Shown here: piece after piece, positions 19,601 to 28,123 of the stretch
Position numbering within the stretch: position 1 is the first letter of the stretch
Layout of the letters: each line of letters starts with the position of its first letter
The notes under the pieces: generated by a model
What the model was told of the DNA's origin: nothing
What the model saw: the letters and a program-made list of their open reading frames with translations, nothing else
The model's database searches: none
Origin: Falsihalocynthiibacter arcticus
GTDB taxonomy: Bacteria; Pseudomonadota; Alphaproteobacteria; Rhodobacterales; Rhodobacteraceae
Direction of reading: 5' to 3'
Length of the DNA: 64,000 nucleotides
Assembly: GCF_000812665.2 (NCBI RefSeq)
Contig: NZ_CP014327.1
Location: 1,257,501-1,321,500, forward strand
Position numbers and translations under genes: made by a program

Positions 19601-19786
19601 GCGCTCGCTGTCTTCGGGGGAAATACCGTCAAGGCCCGTCGAGACATAGAAGATCGGGATGGGGATTTCGGGCGAGCTTTCCTTGGGGATCGAAATATAG
19701 GCATAGGTCCCCACGGTCAGGATCATAACCAGCGCCATGACGACCACGCGCGCACGGCTAAAGGCCGCGTCAATCAGGCCGTTCAT
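16655..19786 (-). CDS. RND efflux transporter permease, 1043 aa
   Basis: An inner-membrane RND pump: first transmembrane helix near residues 12-32, two large periplasmic loops, and GYTMNLVVLFSLILVVGMLVDG in TM4. It is full length for the HAE-1 family (AcrB about 1050). TM4 has VDG where AcrB has the proton-relay pair Asp407-Asp408, and the TM10 segment GIVVNNNIVLID has Asn where AcrB has Lys940. This marks an unusual subgroup or a changed coupling ion. It overlaps the upstream adaptor gene by four bases (ATGA), so the two are co-translated. Substrate unknown. No outer-membrane channel gene is nearby. Confidence 0.92.
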   Translation of the reverse strand: MNGLIDAAFSRARVVVMALVMILTVGTYAYISIPKESSPEIPIPIFYVSTGLDGISPEDSERLLVEPLELELSSITGLKQMTSNAGEGHASVQLEFEPGFDSESALDKVREGVDRASSDLPSDASDPTVTEINTALFPILTAILSGPVPERTLNRLSEDLKDEIEGLEGVLEVEVGGERTELLEVLIDPTVFETYNISFEELIGQINRNNQLIAAGAIENGAGRLVLKVPGLIEDIDDIMALPVKVRNNTVVTFADVATIRRTFEDPNGFARIDGQPALALEIKKRSGSNIIETVAAVRALIEEKQKDWPESVSINYMQDESEQVETMLSDLEANVIAAVILVMIVIVWALGIRSALLVGLAIPGAFLAGVTALLLMGYTMNLVVLFSLILVVGMLVDGAIVTTELADRRLQEGDPPKVAYAFAAKRMAWPIIASTATTLSVFLPLLFWSGTVGEFMKFLPITVILTLTASLFMALIFIPVVGGIIGKKPPQSAKDKATLYAAEKGDPRDLKGFTGRYVRVLQFAILRPWATLIMAISFLMAAFTAYGHFGNGISFFPSVEPDFAQVQVRARDNFSIFEKDALVRRVENRLFDFDEIASVYARSGGGNQDAADLIGTIQVEFTEWDTRRTAAIIGEEIRTEMATIPGIDVQVQTASNGPSAGKPVSLRVRAQDPLAQGAAVDEIRAAMDAIGGFTDVTDTRPLPGVEWRITVNRSEAARFGADISTLGQAVQLLTRGITVADYRPSDADGTVDINVRFPSDERTLEKLQALRVPTSVGLVPISNFVTFEPSPRTGTITRIDQRRVISIEANVAPGLLVNDQVVALQAAIAKIDLPEGVEASFAGEAQDQTDAMIFLAGAFATAIFMMFAILVIQFNNFYQAFVVMSAIVFSIAGVLFGLIVTGRPFGVVMGGIGVIALAGIVVNNNIVLIDTYNDLKKAGLSPLESALRTGAQRLRPVVLTSVTTALGLMPMVIGVNINFFTREIVYGAPSTQWWTELSSAIAGGLVIATVLTLIVTPAMLMLGEKKTLRAKPTLGNIEPKPA

Positions 19787-21000
19787 TGGTTTGACTCTTC
19801 GTTAGGCTTCGTTTCGATGATTTGCCCGTTCGCGCCGTTTTTGACTTGGCTTGCGGTCTCTGGCGCGGGGGATGCTGGCTCTGCGGTGGTGTCAGGTTGC
19901 GGGTCCACGATTTCGCCGTCGTTAACAAAGCCCTGACCGATGGAAATGATCTGGGCGTCATCGGGCAAACCCGAGACCCAGATGCCATCGGTTTGGGCGC
20001 GCACGATACCCACCTTATGAAAGACAACGCGATTGTCGCTGTCCACGGTTTTGATCCCCAGAGCGCCATCGGTTCCAAGGGACAAGATAGCGGGCGAGAT
20101 GAAATGTGCGGTCAGTTCGCCCGTAATAATGCGCAACTGGGCACTGATCCCAGCGGGGATTGATCCGTCCGCATTAGAAACCTCGATTTCGGCGATGAAG
20201 GTCCGTGTCGCGGCATCGGCGCTGCTGCCGACAAAATCAACCAGCCCAGAACCAATGGCGCCCGTGATGAAGGCAACGTCGGCTTTTTGGCCAACCTGAA
20301 TATCACGCAGGGATTGTTGCGGTATTTGAATGCGAATGGTGAGCGATCTGTTGTCAACAATTCGGCCCACGCTGTCGCCTGTGGAGACATATTCGCCAAC
20401 GTCGATATCAAGGCTCTCAAGGCGTCCCGCAAAGGGGGCGCGGATTTCGGAATTGCCAATGGCCTCTTGTGCCAAGGTCACGCCCGATTGGGCCGCCGCC
20501 AAGGTAGCACTAGCTTGGGCCACACGATCTGCCGTCGCCACACCGCGTTCGAGCAAGGCAGCAGCGGTATCGGATTCACGTTGCGCGCGGGCGAACTCGC
20601 CTTGCGCCCGTGCCAAGTCTGAGATTTGTGAGGCGGTATCAAAACGCGCAATGATTTGGCCTGCTTCGAGATCCACACCCTTGTCTACCAAGACCTCGCT
20701 GATTTCTCCTGAAATCTCGGCGCGGATCATAGTATCGCGATCGGGCAGGGCCTGACCTTCGGCGACGAAAACCTGTTCGACCGTTTCAGCTATCGATCGC
20801 TGAACGGCAACTGTGACGGCTCTGGGGGCCACGACGGGCTGTGCGTTTTGTGTGGTGTCTGTGGATGGAAAAATGAAACCGCTCCCCATCCAAGCGACGA
20901 TTGCAATCGCCAGTCCACCGGCCACCCATCTGGATCGAGTCGAACCGGAATCGCTTTCAAAAACGAGCGCAGTGCGGCCAGTTGGTAAGGTATCTTTCAT
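19783..21000 (-). CDS. RND efflux periplasmic adaptor, 405 aa
   Basis: A membrane fusion protein: an N-terminal anchor (GLAIAIVAWMGSGFIF, about residues 29-44), biotinyl-lipoyl-like halves (EISGEISEVLVDKGVDLEAGQIIARFD and APFAGRLESLDIDVGEYVSTGDS) around a coiled-coil hairpin, then barrel and membrane-proximal domains. The C-terminal tail is Pro/Glu-rich. It links the pump to an outer-membrane channel. It is second in the regulator-adaptor-pump operon. The ATG at 21000 is preceded by GAAAGAA. Confidence 0.92.
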   Translation of the reverse strand: MKDTLPTGRTALVFESDSGSTRSRWVAGGLAIAIVAWMGSGFIFPSTDTTQNAQPVVAPRAVTVAVQRSIAETVEQVFVAEGQALPDRDTMIRAEISGEISEVLVDKGVDLEAGQIIARFDTASQISDLARAQGEFARAQRESDTAAALLERGVATADRVAQASATLAAAQSGVTLAQEAIGNSEIRAPFAGRLESLDIDVGEYVSTGDSVGRIVDNRSLTIRIQIPQQSLRDIQVGQKADVAFITGAIGSGLVDFVGSSADAATRTFIAEIEVSNADGSIPAGISAQLRIITGELTAHFISPAILSLGTDGALGIKTVDSDNRVVFHKVGIVRAQTDGIWVSGLPDDAQIISIGQGFVNDGEIVDPQPDTTAEPASPAPETASQVKNGANGQIIETKPNEESNQ

Positions 21001-21047
21001 AGCAAGTGTTCTTTCGGGCTATTAGGGGGAGGCGTGCGGTTGGTTGG

Positions 21048-21518
21048 TCAGGGCTTGGTCTTGGGCATGTTAGACATGGTTTTTGACAAGGAAGTATTGA
21101 TCGCGTCATAGAAGCCGGAGAAATCGCTCAACCGGCGGCGCACATCCTCGGTTCCATCGGGAAGGTTTTGGATCGCATCGTCAATTTCGCCTTTTGCCCG
21201 TTGCGTACCCGAAAGTGCGAACTTCATCATAGTGAGATAGGCATCGTCGGCCAGTTGGAAATAATCCTGCCGCTCGCCCCGCTTGTTGACCCGCCGGATC
21301 AATCCACGGTCTTCGAGAAGGCGGATGCTTGTGCTGACGGTCGCGCGGCTCACGGCTAGATTGGTGGCAATTTCGCCAAATGCGATTGCATCCCCGTCAA
21401 AGACCAGCATCGCAAAAATCTGTCCCGCCATGCGGGGCGTGCCTTCGGTCTGTGCCACGACGCCCATGCGTTCGATAAAGTCGGTGCGTATGGTGTCGAT
21501 TTGACCTTGGCTAGACAT
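21048..21518 (-). CDS. GbsR/MarR-family transcriptional regulator, 156 aa
   Basis: It starts MSSQGQIDTIRTDFIERMG at 21518. It has a winged helix of GbsR type: AGQIFAMLVFDGDAIAFGEIATNL, then AVSRATVSTSIRLLEDRGLIRRV (recognition helix, residues about 60-82) and a wing KRGERQDYFQLADDAY. The C-terminal helices would dimerise. It is the first gene of the efflux operon, and a perfect operator overlaps its promoter, so it most likely represses itself and the pump until an inducer binds. Confidence 0.88.
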   Translation of the reverse strand: MSSQGQIDTIRTDFIERMGVVAQTEGTPRMAGQIFAMLVFDGDAIAFGEIATNLAVSRATVSTSIRLLEDRGLIRRVNKRGERQDYFQLADDAYLTMMKFALSGTQRAKGEIDDAIQNLPDGTEDVRRRLSDFSGFYDAINTSLSKTMSNMPKTKP

Positions 21519-21562
21519 AATTTTTGTTTCCACCTGTAGACTGGGTTGCACATTGGAGGCTG

Positions 21563-21618
21563 TACATACCGCATGCACTGGATATGTCAAGTTTGTTCAG
21601 TTATAACCGAACAAACTT
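21563..21618 (-). promoter_or_regulatory. promoter and palindromic operator of the efflux operon
   Basis: On the minus strand TTGACA (21585-21590) and TATGTA (21563-21568) are 16 bases apart, a good sigma-70 promoter. A perfect 10-bp inverted repeat, AAGTTTGTTC (21589-21598) and GAACAAACTT (21609-21618), overlaps the -35 box. A regulator bound there would block RNA polymerase. Confidence 0.75.
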
Positions 21619-21662
21619 TTCAGTAGAGCCGCCACACGTGGTGCAATCCATCAGGATTACGC

Positions 21663-23450
21663 TCACTCGGCTGTTTCATCAGGAGGCTCCCAGCCGGCAT
21701 CACGTAGGCCGTTCATCAAAGCGGCAATTGTTTCTTCAACGACCCGAAAGTTTCTAAAGGTAGCGGCGGGGTCGCGCGCCAGTAAAGGCCATGCTTGGGC
21801 CATTTTGGCCAATTCCTCGTGTGCGGTATTCATCTCGCCGAGTTTGGCGTGGTTGATTGCCGCTAGAGATAGACCGATTGCAGAGCCTAGCTTAGCCGAA
21901 TGCTCCGCCGATGTGAGGGCATCGGCATAGTTGCCCTCAAGGTACTCGTGAATCGCGATCAGGTGAAAGTACCATCCGGGAGGGTGGGCGCTGCGGGCAA
22001 TTGCCCGCCTGAGGTAAGGCAGACCATCCTCCCAGTTGCCCCGCGCCGCGAGACGCCAACCAAGCAGGGCCATTGCTTCGGGATCATGAGGATTGGCCGT
22101 AACCACACGACGCTGCATCTGTTCTGCTGTGTCAAAGTCGCCGGTGTAGTACGTGATTGCCGCGAGCGCCTCGAGACCGTGTTGATTGTTGGGTTCCAAC
22201 TGTAGAGCACGCGTTGCCGCTCTTTGCGCCTCGGCCATGTATGCCGGATGCTCGCTGGCTGGAGCCACGCCTTGACGGGCAGCATCAAGGTTTAGATAGC
22301 CGAGCATCGCCCACACTTCGGCGTCGTTGGGCGCGCGTAGACGGGCTGCCTTGAGGCAATCCAGTGCGGGGGCAAAAAGCGCTTCCTCGAATGTTCTGCG
22401 GTACGCATAGGCGCGCAAGACGCATTTGTAATTCTCCATGCCGAACGTTCTATCTGTGGTTAACCGATCCAGCGTGGTGACATTCAAGACCCCATTGCGT
22501 TCGCCAAGGGCCGTTGCGACGGCGGAGGACAATTCGCTGCGCAAGCCATAAAGATCGCTTGGTGCCAATGGCCGCTCAAAACGACCAGTCCAGTAGACCT
22601 CACCCGTAGTGCCATCAGCAAGCTGCGCTTTGAGCAGAAGCTTGTCCAAATCCGTTTGGATATTGCCGTGGACAACATAGGAAACCCCCAATTCCCGACC
22701 AAGCGCAACTGGATCTGCATCCGCAGCCTGTTGAAAGCTGGTTGACGCGGAAAAAAGTCGAAGGTCCGGAAACTGCATCAAATCCGCGATTAGATCCTGC
22801 GCGAAACTGGCAGCAAACAAGTGAGTTTCGCCGCTAGGGTCCAGCGCCGCGAAAGGCAAAACTATAACGGTCGCTCCTCGAACGTCCTTTGGGGAAGATT
22901 CGCCATCCGGAAAGGCGAACCAGAATAGCGCACCTGCAAGCCCCAAAAGGACGCAAGTTACAAGGACGGCTGTTTTGAACTTGCGGCCAAGTCCACCCGT
23001 TTTGCCATCGTCAGGTGCCTGTGGCGTAACCGCGTCGGGATCGGGTGTGGAAACCTGCATGGAAGGCCCCGACAGCCAAGCGAATTCTGCGACATAGGCC
23101 CCTTTGGGGATGTTGATCCGCACCGTGTCTTGATTGCCACAATTTACATAGAAGGTGTCAAGCGAGCGGCGCAAACGGCCAGCCTCAAGTCGCACCACGG
23201 GATCAGACGCCGGATCGAAGCTTTCGTCTCGATCAAAAACGTCCAGCGCAATTGAATAGCCTTTCAGTTTCTCGGAATGACCCAGAAGCGTTTGTTCAAC
23301 CAGATAACGGAGCAGTGCGCGCCGACGGGCGCTGCCTTCGAAAACGGAACTGTCGAGGACACGTTCAAGCTGTGCACGCACGTCGTTGGACGACGGGCCA
23401 TCCTGTAAATTCGCGTTTTTGTGGCCTGAATGGTCGCTGTTTTCCGGCAT
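21663..23450 (-). CDS. TPR membrane protein with N-terminal HTH-like domain, about 595 aa
   Basis: Residues about 20-120 form a conserved domain (RRRALLRYLVEQTLLG, DVFDRDESFDPASDPVVRLE, INIPKGAYVAEF). I know this domain from alphaproteobacterial TPR/TolB-like signalling proteins, and it resembles a winged helix. One transmembrane segment follows (AVLVTCVLLGLAGALFWFAF). Then comes a TolB-N-like domain (VIVLPFAALDPSGETHLFA) and C-terminal TPR repeats (ALQLEPNNQHGLEALAAI, VVTANPHDPEAMALLGW). ATG at 23450 is preferred over an upstream TTG. It faces the sulfatase region divergently and could be a CadC-like one-component sensor. Function unknown. Confidence 0.75.
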   Translation of the reverse strand: MPENSDHSGHKNANLQDGPSSNDVRAQLERVLDSSVFEGSARRRALLRYLVEQTLLGHSEKLKGYSIALDVFDRDESFDPASDPVVRLEAGRLRRSLDTFYVNCGNQDTVRINIPKGAYVAEFAWLSGPSMQVSTPDPDAVTPQAPDDGKTGGLGRKFKTAVLVTCVLLGLAGALFWFAFPDGESSPKDVRGATVIVLPFAALDPSGETHLFAASFAQDLIADLMQFPDLRLFSASTSFQQAADADPVALGRELGVSYVVHGNIQTDLDKLLLKAQLADGTTGEVYWTGRFERPLAPSDLYGLRSELSSAVATALGERNGVLNVTTLDRLTTDRTFGMENYKCVLRAYAYRRTFEEALFAPALDCLKAARLRAPNDAEVWAMLGYLNLDAARQGVAPASEHPAYMAEAQRAATRALQLEPNNQHGLEALAAITYYTGDFDTAEQMQRRVVTANPHDPEAMALLGWRLAARGNWEDGLPYLRRAIARSAHPPGWYFHLIAIHEYLEGNYADALTSAEHSAKLGSAIGLSLAAINHAKLGEMNTAHEELAKMAQAWPLLARDPAATFRNFRVVEETIAALMNGLRDAGWEPPDETAE

Positions 23451-23644
23451 TGCACGATCACCTATTTGTTTTCCTGACAATAACTTGAATGTTGCACGAA
23501 TGTACTGGCAACACGAGAAATATCCGCCATCAAACGGCGTTATCCGAAGGGGGTACGTACAGTACGAACCTTGGTAAACAACAAAAATCAGCGCAGTATT
23601 CCCGCAAGTCAGGATTATCTGCCGTAAAGTCGGAAGTATGTGCC

Positions 23645-23893
23645 GTGTCCAATTTCGCCGCCATAATATGCAAGTTTCCGGAGCATGAGAGGGCTATTCA
23701 ACAGCTTTGCGCCGAAAATGAAAGTCTTGGAAGTGTCTGTATGGACTTTGAGGAAGCGACGGCTGCGTTTCATCACTGGCGAAAAGTAGAAAACGATGAC
23801 CTCAATAGAGCCCAAGAGTACCACCGAATTATGGACGAACTAGAAGCGGAAATTCGCAGCGTCCTCCAATCCAAAATCGTGGGATTTAAATAG
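23645..23893 (+). CDS. small hypothetical protein, YdcH/DUF465-like, 82 aa
   Basis: The likely start is GTG at 23645 (VSNFAAIICKFPEHERAIQQL); the frame is open further upstream, but that part has a poor composition. The body FPEHERAIQQLCAENESLGSVC...ELEAEIRSVLQ resembles the short helical YdcH/DUF465 proteins, which form antiparallel helices of unknown role. It lies 98 bases before the sulfatase on the same strand and may share its transcript. Confidence 0.55.
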   Translation: MSNFAAIICKFPEHERAIQQLCAENESLGSVCMDFEEATAAFHHWRKVENDDLNRAQEYHRIMDELEAEIRSVLQSKIVGFK

Positions 23894-23991
23894 TTAGGGA
23901 AAGTCAGTGAGCCATGTATTACTCGGCCTCTTTGAGCTGAGAATTTTTAACGATTACGAGAATTTATCTAAAAACAATAGGAGAGAAACAC

Positions 23992-25722
23992 ATGAGACGC
24001 GCTAGTTCTAAAGGCATTCTGACCCATGCGGGTTTAGTTGCGTTTGGATTGACAGTTACCGGAGCGGTTGTACCCGCTTTGGCACAAGAACAATCCAAAC
24101 CTAATATTTTATTCATCATGGGCGACGACATTGGCTGGATGCAGCCGTCGATTTATCACCGCGGCCTGATGGTTGGCGAGACGCCCAACATCGACCGTAT
24201 CGGCAACGAAGGCGCGATGTTCACCGACTATTACGCTGAACAAAGCTGCACCGCCGGTCGCAACGCGTTCTTCACCGGTATGCAGCCCCTCAGAACTGGC
24301 ATGATCATGCCCCAACTTCCCGGTAGCCCGAGCTACCTTCAACCCGGAACGCCGTCGCTTGCGGTCTTCTTGCGCGATCTCGGCTACTCAACCGGTGAGT
24401 TCGGCAAGAACCACCTCGGCGACCATACCGATGCCCTACCAACGGCGCATGGGTTTGAGGAATTCTGGGGTTACCTTTATCACCTCGACGCGATGCAGGG
24501 CGTAAGTTTCCCTGACATCAATGCTGGCCCGACAGATCAAGCGGTTGCGCCTGCCTGTAAAAACACATCAATCCCTGGCCTTGCTGAAGTTCCCGGTGCC
24601 GTTGATCCCACGACCACAATCTGTCTGACTCCACCGCGCCCCGTGATCGCGTGTACGTCTTCCGACGGAACGGCTGCCAACCAGACCTGTACTGATGAGG
24701 GTCCGCTGACGTTGGAACGTTCGAAAACCGTGGACGAGGAAATCTCGGCCAAAGTTATCGATTTTCTTGATCGCAACGATCCTAAGAAAACCAACAAACC
24801 GTTCTTTGTTTGGTACAACCCCGCACGTATGCACATCACCACAGTTCTCTCGGACGAATACGCCGACATGCTTGGCACCAAAGGTGGCAAGGACTGGGGC
24901 GCCAACGAAGTTGGTATGAAGCAGATGGACGACAATATCGGCTATGTGTTGAAGAAACTCGAAGACATGGGCGAACTTGATAACACCATCGTCGTCTTCA
25001 CAACCGACAATGGCGCCGAGACTATTACCTTCCCCGATGGCGGCGTGACACCATTCAAGGGTGGCAAGCTGACGACTTGGGAAGGTGGCATGCGTGCGCC
25101 TGCTGTCATCCGCTGGCCTGGCCACATCAAAGCTGGCACCGTGTTGAACGACATCTTCGCGTCGCTTGATTGGTTGCCAACATTGGTCGATCTAGCAGGT
25201 GGTCCGAAAGAGAATGACCTGCGAGCTCAGATCGAAAAAGGTACCTATCCTGGCATCGTCAAAACGACGCTCGATGGGGTTAACCAGCGCGACTACCTGC
25301 TGGGCGAATCCGATACCGCAGCACGTGACACGTTCATGTACTACTCCGGTAAAGACCCGTCGGCAGTGCGTTACCGTAACTGGAAAATGTACTTCGCCAT
25401 GGTGTCCGACGAGCCAACAGGCGCCTTCGCAGGCGTGGTTCCCTACCACTGGACGCAGATCGTCAACATCAAGCGCGATCCGTTCGAGACCTCCACTGGA
25501 TCGCAGCTCAAGACCCTTCAGGGTGTCGGCGGCGCGCTAGCAGGACCTGTTACCGCCTATACTTATGACTGGAACCTGCTGCCCATCGGTCAGCAACTCT
25601 GGCTCAGGGAACTGGAAACTTATCACGACTTCCCCCCAATGCAGGACCCTTCGAGCTATAACCTCGAAGATGTCATTAAGCGGGTGAAGAACTTGAATAC
25701 TTCGAGCCACGCTGGCCAATAA
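23992..25722 (+). CDS. secreted type I sulfatase, 576 aa
   Basis: A Sec signal peptide (MRRASSKGILTHAGLVAFGL...ALAQE) is followed by the alkaline-phosphatase-superfamily core: NILFIMGDDIGW (metal-binding Asp pair), the sulfatase signature SCTAGR (Cys to be converted to formylglycine, CxAxR type), GKNHLGD, and FTTDNGAE with the last metal ligands. Length is normal for arylsulfatases. A good ribosome site (AGGAGAG) precedes the ATG. It would desulfate a sulfated ester in the periplasm, and marine polysaccharides are plausible substrates. A formylglycine-generating enzyme must come from elsewhere, as none is in the window. Confidence 0.92.
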   Translation: MRRASSKGILTHAGLVAFGLTVTGAVVPALAQEQSKPNILFIMGDDIGWMQPSIYHRGLMVGETPNIDRIGNEGAMFTDYYAEQSCTAGRNAFFTGMQPLRTGMIMPQLPGSPSYLQPGTPSLAVFLRDLGYSTGEFGKNHLGDHTDALPTAHGFEEFWGYLYHLDAMQGVSFPDINAGPTDQAVAPACKNTSIPGLAEVPGAVDPTTTICLTPPRPVIACTSSDGTAANQTCTDEGPLTLERSKTVDEEISAKVIDFLDRNDPKKTNKPFFVWYNPARMHITTVLSDEYADMLGTKGGKDWGANEVGMKQMDDNIGYVLKKLEDMGELDNTIVVFTTDNGAETITFPDGGVTPFKGGKLTTWEGGMRAPAVIRWPGHIKAGTVLNDIFASLDWLPTLVDLAGGPKENDLRAQIEKGTYPGIVKTTLDGVNQRDYLLGESDTAARDTFMYYSGKDPSAVRYRNWKMYFAMVSDEPTGAFAGVVPYHWTQIVNIKRDPFETSTGSQLKTLQGVGGALAGPVTAYTYDWNLLPIGQQLWLRELETYHDFPPMQDPSSYNLEDVIKRVKNLNTSSHAGQ

Positions 25723-25750
25723 GCCAAACTCAGGTTTCCAAAGAGCCACC

Positions 25751-25786
25751 TCGCCCCGCCGGTCATTTCCTATACCGGCGGGGCGA
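25751..25786 (+). terminator. strong terminator behind the sulfatase
   Basis: TCGCCCCGCCGGT and ACCGGCGGGGCGA form a perfect 13-bp stem with a 10-base loop, 28 bases after the stop. Very stable and probably rho-independent, despite the short T tract (AATGTT). Confidence 0.75.
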
Positions 25787-26140
25787 AATGTTAGTCAGAG
25801 AGCGGCCCTCGCCAACCGCTGATCTACACCCGTTTCGACTGGATTTAGTCGTGTAGCGTGCTTCCGGTCCGGCATTTAGATTAGTTTCCGCAGCCAAAAC
25901 CCTCGATCTTTACAGACGGAATTTCCCGACAGCCCAACCAAGTGCTGGGTCCGTTTCCAAAGAATAGATCGGTAGGGTTCAGATTTTACCATTTGTTAGT
26001 ACTGGTTAACATTAAGTAAACAAACAATAAATTTGTAAGATTGTTTAGAAAATTCTCGACTCGTTGAACGCGCTGGGCTACACAACTTATGGTGGTTATG
26101 GAGTGAGATGCTCGTTTTTCGGGCGATCAAGGCCTATTGA
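25787..26140. promoter_or_regulatory. 354-base upstream region of the exoY-like gene
   Basis: No gene is seen. The part nearest the gene is AT-rich and holds an inverted repeat AAACAAT (26022-26028) / ATTGTTT (26040-26046) and GTTAAC words near 26004. These are possible binding sites for an exopolysaccharide regulator. No specific regulator can be named. Confidence 0.35.
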
Positions 26141-26845
26141 ATGAAAGACCATACTGATAATGTAGACTTTTGCGAGACAGCTTATGTCTCTAGTGACGTT
26201 CGCTACTATCCAACACACCATCGGGCACAAATAAGTACCCCTCCAACCTACCCAAAACGGCTTTTTGACTTGGGGTTCGCGATGGTTGTTTTGCCGATCT
26301 TGGTGCCGGTTCTTGCAATCCTCTGGATGTTGGCCTCAAGGGGCGGTCCAGGTCTATACTATCAAAACCGGGTGGGTCGCTATGGTAAGGTTTTTAGGTG
26401 CTACAAGTTTCGCACTATGGTGTTGGATGCGGAAAAAACGTTGGAAGCTCTCTGTCAGGACGATCCTGAAGTTGCAGAGGAATGGCGGGTTAACCAAAAG
26501 CTGGAAAATGATCCACGGATTACCCCAATTGGTCGCTTCCTGCGGGCAACGAGCTTAGACGAGCTACCCCAAATTTGGAACGTGGTTAAAGGCGATATGA
26601 GCCTCGTCGGGCCAAGACCCTTCATGGAAAACCAAGACACGCTTTATCGTGCGGCTGGCGGGCGTTCCTACTATAATCTTCGGCCTGGGATTACTGGATT
26701 GTGGCAAATTGAAGGGCGCGGCACCTCTAGCTTTCTGAGCCGAATTTTTTACGACAACACGTATAATGATCGCCAAAGCTTCTGGATGGATTTATGCCTC
26801 ATTCTAAAGACAGTGACCGTCGTTTTCAAGAAAACCGGCCATTAG
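26141..26845 (+). CDS. ExoY-type sugar transferase, 234 aa
   Basis: A polyprenyl-phosphate hexose-1-phosphate transferase that starts exopolysaccharide repeat units on the membrane lipid carrier. One N-terminal hydrophobic hairpin (FDLGFAMVVLPILVPVLAILWML) is followed by the catalytic domain with YYQNRVGRYGKVFRCYKFRTM, DPRITPIGRFLRATSLDELP, QIWNVVKGDMSLVGPRP and YYNLRPGITGLWQ, all standard for the family. Length is normal. The stop overlaps the stop of the convergent glycosyltransferase. Part of a reduced polysaccharide locus. Confidence 0.9.
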   Translation: MKDHTDNVDFCETAYVSSDVRYYPTHHRAQISTPPTYPKRLFDLGFAMVVLPILVPVLAILWMLASRGGPGLYYQNRVGRYGKVFRCYKFRTMVLDAEKTLEALCQDDPEVAEEWRVNQKLENDPRITPIGRFLRATSLDELPQIWNVVKGDMSLVGPRPFMENQDTLYRAAGGRSYYNLRPGITGLWQIEGRGTSSFLSRIFYDNTYNDRQSFWMDLCLILKTVTVVFKKTGH

Positions 26846-27957
26846 GTCTGCGCGTCAGGCCAATACAATCCCCGTAGGATCGCGCGTACCGTGTCTTCGC
26901 CAAACTGAGTGCGAATACGATTGATCGAAGCTTCGGCAAGGAAATCAAAAGACGGAGTCGACCAGAGTTGCGCAATTTGTGAAGCGATTTCGACTGTTTC
27001 AACGCGATCCTTGATGATGATGCCACAGTCCGAAATCGTTGACTGATTGAAGCCATGCTGGGTCGCAACAGGAACGCATCCGCGCGCCATAGCCTCGGTG
27101 AGAGCATTTGAATGACCCTCGCCGGGCCACTTCGTTAAAAAAACGAAAAAATGGCTTTGGTCAAGGAATGTACGAACATATTCAAAGCTCTGCGCGCCGT
27201 GTCCCATGACATAGGGTCGGTCTTTACAATTTCTCTCAAATTCTTTCTGAAAGGATTTGGTGGGTCGACCAATGATATCCAACTGCACAGGCAGACCAAT
27301 TTGCACTAGATGATCCGCGACATTGATAAGATCAGGAACGCCCTTTGCCTCTGATACGGTTCCCACATAAACGAGGCGACAAACCTCTGAACTCCGTGTC
27401 GGGGGTTTTTCCGCGATGTTCTCCCCATCCACAAAGTTCGGAAGATAGGTGGCCTCAATATCGGGAGCGATTGACCGAATAAGGGGAATATATTCCCGCC
27501 CCTCAACAGAAACCACGTCGGCCAATTTTATGCAGCCGTCAAAAAGTTTACGATAGGTTTTGCCAAAACGTGCGCGATCGCTCGCTTTGTTTCCAGCTCG
27601 CAGATCCAAAACGATGCGCATTCCAAGGCGTTTTGCACGACGCATCAGAAGGAACTCCGGTAGAATAAACTGCTTAAATAAAGGGGTGATGTGAAATGGT
27701 ATTGCGTTGCCTTTGGCCTGCCCTTGGATCAATTTTTTGCGCAGCGCTAGAAAATTCAGGAAGTAAGAAATTGCCCTTGAAAGGAAACCATTCCCGAGAG
27801 TATCCGGATAGGCATACGTATCCACGTGACAGCCCGCAGCTTCGAGGAGGGAAATTGTGCGACGATTTGCGGTCTCGTATCCACCACGAGACACACCCTT
27901 TTTTGGCGCTATAGGACCGCAAAGTATGCTGTGCCCCGGGAGTCCAGAAGTATTCAC
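26842..27957 (-). CDS. glycosyltransferase, family 4/GT-B fold, 371 aa
   Basis: The N-terminal half has SILCGPIAPKKGVSRGGYETANRRTISLLEAAGCHVDTY (nucleotide-sugar GT-B opening). The C-terminal half has LVYVGTVSEAKGVPDLINVA, FFVFLTKWPGEGHSNALTEAMARGCVPVA (the E-x7-E sugar-nucleotide region) and ends RGLYWPDAQT. It adds a sugar to the growing polysaccharide at the cytoplasmic face. It starts with GTG at 27957. It runs against the exoY-like gene with overlapping stops (TTAG at 26842-26845). Confidence 0.85.
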   Translation of the reverse strand: MNTSGLPGHSILCGPIAPKKGVSRGGYETANRRTISLLEAAGCHVDTYAYPDTLGNGFLSRAISYFLNFLALRKKLIQGQAKGNAIPFHITPLFKQFILPEFLLMRRAKRLGMRIVLDLRAGNKASDRARFGKTYRKLFDGCIKLADVVSVEGREYIPLIRSIAPDIEATYLPNFVDGENIAEKPPTRSSEVCRLVYVGTVSEAKGVPDLINVADHLVQIGLPVQLDIIGRPTKSFQKEFERNCKDRPYVMGHGAQSFEYVRTFLDQSHFFVFLTKWPGEGHSNALTEAMARGCVPVATQHGFNQSTISDCGIIIKDRVETVEIASQIAQLWSTPSFDFLAEASINRIRTQFGEDTVRAILRGLYWPDAQT

Positions 27958-28123
27958 TATTTACTAGTCCTAAATGTTTATACGCTCTCCCTCGCTTTGG
28001 TCTCAAATTCCCTCCATAATAAAGGGTTACTTTGGCGACAGGGCAGCATTGTTCTATCTCTTCTCCTTCTGGTTGTATATTGTTAATCCGTGAATGCGTA
28101 GCGTTGTTTGTAGTTAGGGCGAA

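Noticed and set aside
16692-19649. Many open frames of 60-224 codons on the plus strand opposite the RND gene (for example 17147-17821)
   Set aside because: They mirror a GC-rich real gene in the complementary frame, with no ribosome sites or recognisable domains. The minus-strand RND protein is full length and clear.
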